From a candidate division WWE3 bacterium (GTDB lineage: Bacteria > Patescibacteriota > WWE3 > 2-01-FULL-39-13), in assembly GCA_027002375.1 (NCBI GenBank), contig JALWZX010000035.1, positions 1-60,483 of the forward strand: a DNA stretch of 60,483 nt, in the 5' to 3' direction. Of the stretch, positions 60,206-60,483 are shown piece by piece. Under the pieces are notes generated by a model that was not told the DNA's origin, made no database searches, and worked only from the letters and a program-made list of their open reading frames with translations. Numbering within the stretch: the stretch's first letter is position 1; each line of letters starts with the position of its first letter. Position numbers and translations under genes: made by a program.

Positions 60206-60483
60206 ATGGAATCAATCAATTGTAGTTCATTTGGCGAGTGTGTAAAAGGTACTGGATCACCATTACCAGCGGGCTCGCCAGCTGAAAAAAATATTACAAG
60301 CGTTCAATTACTTGTATACTTCTTTATAAATTTTGCAATATATGTAATATATGCAGTTTTACTAGTTTTTGTATTTTATAATCTTGCGATTGGTATTTAC
60401 AAAATAGTATTTGGAGAAGATTCGAATGCTTCTAAAATAGCAAAGGAATCTATAACTAAGTCTGTGTTAGGAGTGATCGGACT
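60206..60483 (+). CDS. Pilin-like (VirB2/TrbC-type) small membrane protein, cut by the window end
   Basis: The reading frame starts MESINCSSFGECVKG and has a hydrophobic helix (VQLLVYFFINFAIYVIYAVL, then LVFVFYNLAIGIYKIVFG), a polar loop GEDSNASKIAKESITKS and the beginning of a second helix (VLGVIG) before the window ends. Two helices with a Lys-bearing loop just before the second resemble VirB2/TrbC-like pilins of CPR and Gram-positive type IV systems. Following the VirB6-like gene, this is consistent with a secretion/pilus operon continuing to the right. The 3' end is missing. Confidence 0.6.
   Translation, partial: MESINCSSFGECVKGTGSPLPAGSPAEKNITSVQLLVYFFINFAIYVIYAVLLVFVFYNLAIGIYKIVFGEDSNASKIAKESITKSVLGVIG

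Noticed and set aside
1..60483. UGA recoding to Gly (as in Gracilibacteria/Absconditabacteria)
   Set aside because: Conserved genes such as dnaG, rpoD and valS end at normal stops, and no conserved gene contains an internal in-frame UGA at a Gly position.
1..60483. CRISPR arrays, rRNA, tmRNA, RNase P RNA
   Set aside because: No regularly spaced direct repeats and no recognisable conserved cores of these RNAs were seen in the intergenic regions.
17859..60483. Tyrosine-integrase style duplication of the tRNA-Asn 3' end
   Set aside because: I found no second copy of the T-arm/acceptor sequence in the window; the recombinase is of the serine type, which needs only a short core.
1..60483. General enrichment of GGGGAA/TTCCCC
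   Set aside because: My rough count is only about twice the expectation, unlike the 9-mer GKGGAATTC, so it is probably a by-product.

Overview
The window is a low-GC (about one third G+C by eye), gene-dense bacterial chromosome segment. Every long gene reads with the standard bacterial code; no in-frame UGA has to be read as Gly or Trp. Several traits point to a Candidate Phyla Radiation (Patescibacteria) bacterium: an epimerase-like/DUF4012 fusion, a type IV secretion-like locus with giant membrane and secreted proteins, a MurF with a membrane-embedded N-terminus, a short valyl-tRNA synthetase, and start codons that sit 6-10 bases behind TATAAT-like boxes (apparently leaderless mRNAs). A low-GC lineage such as Dojkabacteria/WS6 would fit, but I cannot fix the phylum without a tree.

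Layout. 0.2-6.5 kb: membrane protein, PEBP-like protein, histidine phosphatase, divergent phosphoglycerate kinase, transglutaminase-like protein, a DUF6624 gene carrying an in-frame palindromic repeat, and CutA. 6.7-11.6 kb: cell-wall genes ddl and murF, an alpha/beta hydrolase broken by a -1 frameshift, and a Fic protein. 11.8-17.9 kb: tRNA-Ser(CGA), tRNA-Arg(GCG), a secreted thioredoxin-fold protein, a dnaG-rpoD operon, and tRNA-Asn(GTT).

17.9-about 29.6 kb is an accessory block that looks like an integrated element. A large serine recombinase runs antisense into the 3' half of tRNA-Asn, followed by an XRE repressor, a Rep-like protein, a zinc-finger protein and cargo. The cargo has abortive-infection/HEPN-like and Schlafen AlbA-like proteins plus two related small four-helix membrane proteins. 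The region lacks the GKGGAATTC motif that is strongly over-represented in the rest of the window.

29.6-43.9 kb: an anchored protein, AAA_14/DUF4143 ATPase, staphylococcal-type nuclease, Nudix and HAD proteins, an ArsR-thioredoxin-TauE-like-ArsP-like permease cassette, a TPR protein, methyltransferase, K+ channel, valS and the bL25 gene. 44.0-60.5 kb: the epimerase-like/DUF4012 giant, RNase H, then a surface/secretion locus. That locus has a 1487-aa secreted protein with two glycosidase-like barrels, an anchored protein and a 1278-aa protein ending in an M23 peptidase, and divergently a VirB6/TrbL-like membrane protein and a pilin-like protein that runs off the window. A palindromic repeat of about 100 bp occurs three times (6.0, 13.9 and 35.4 kb).
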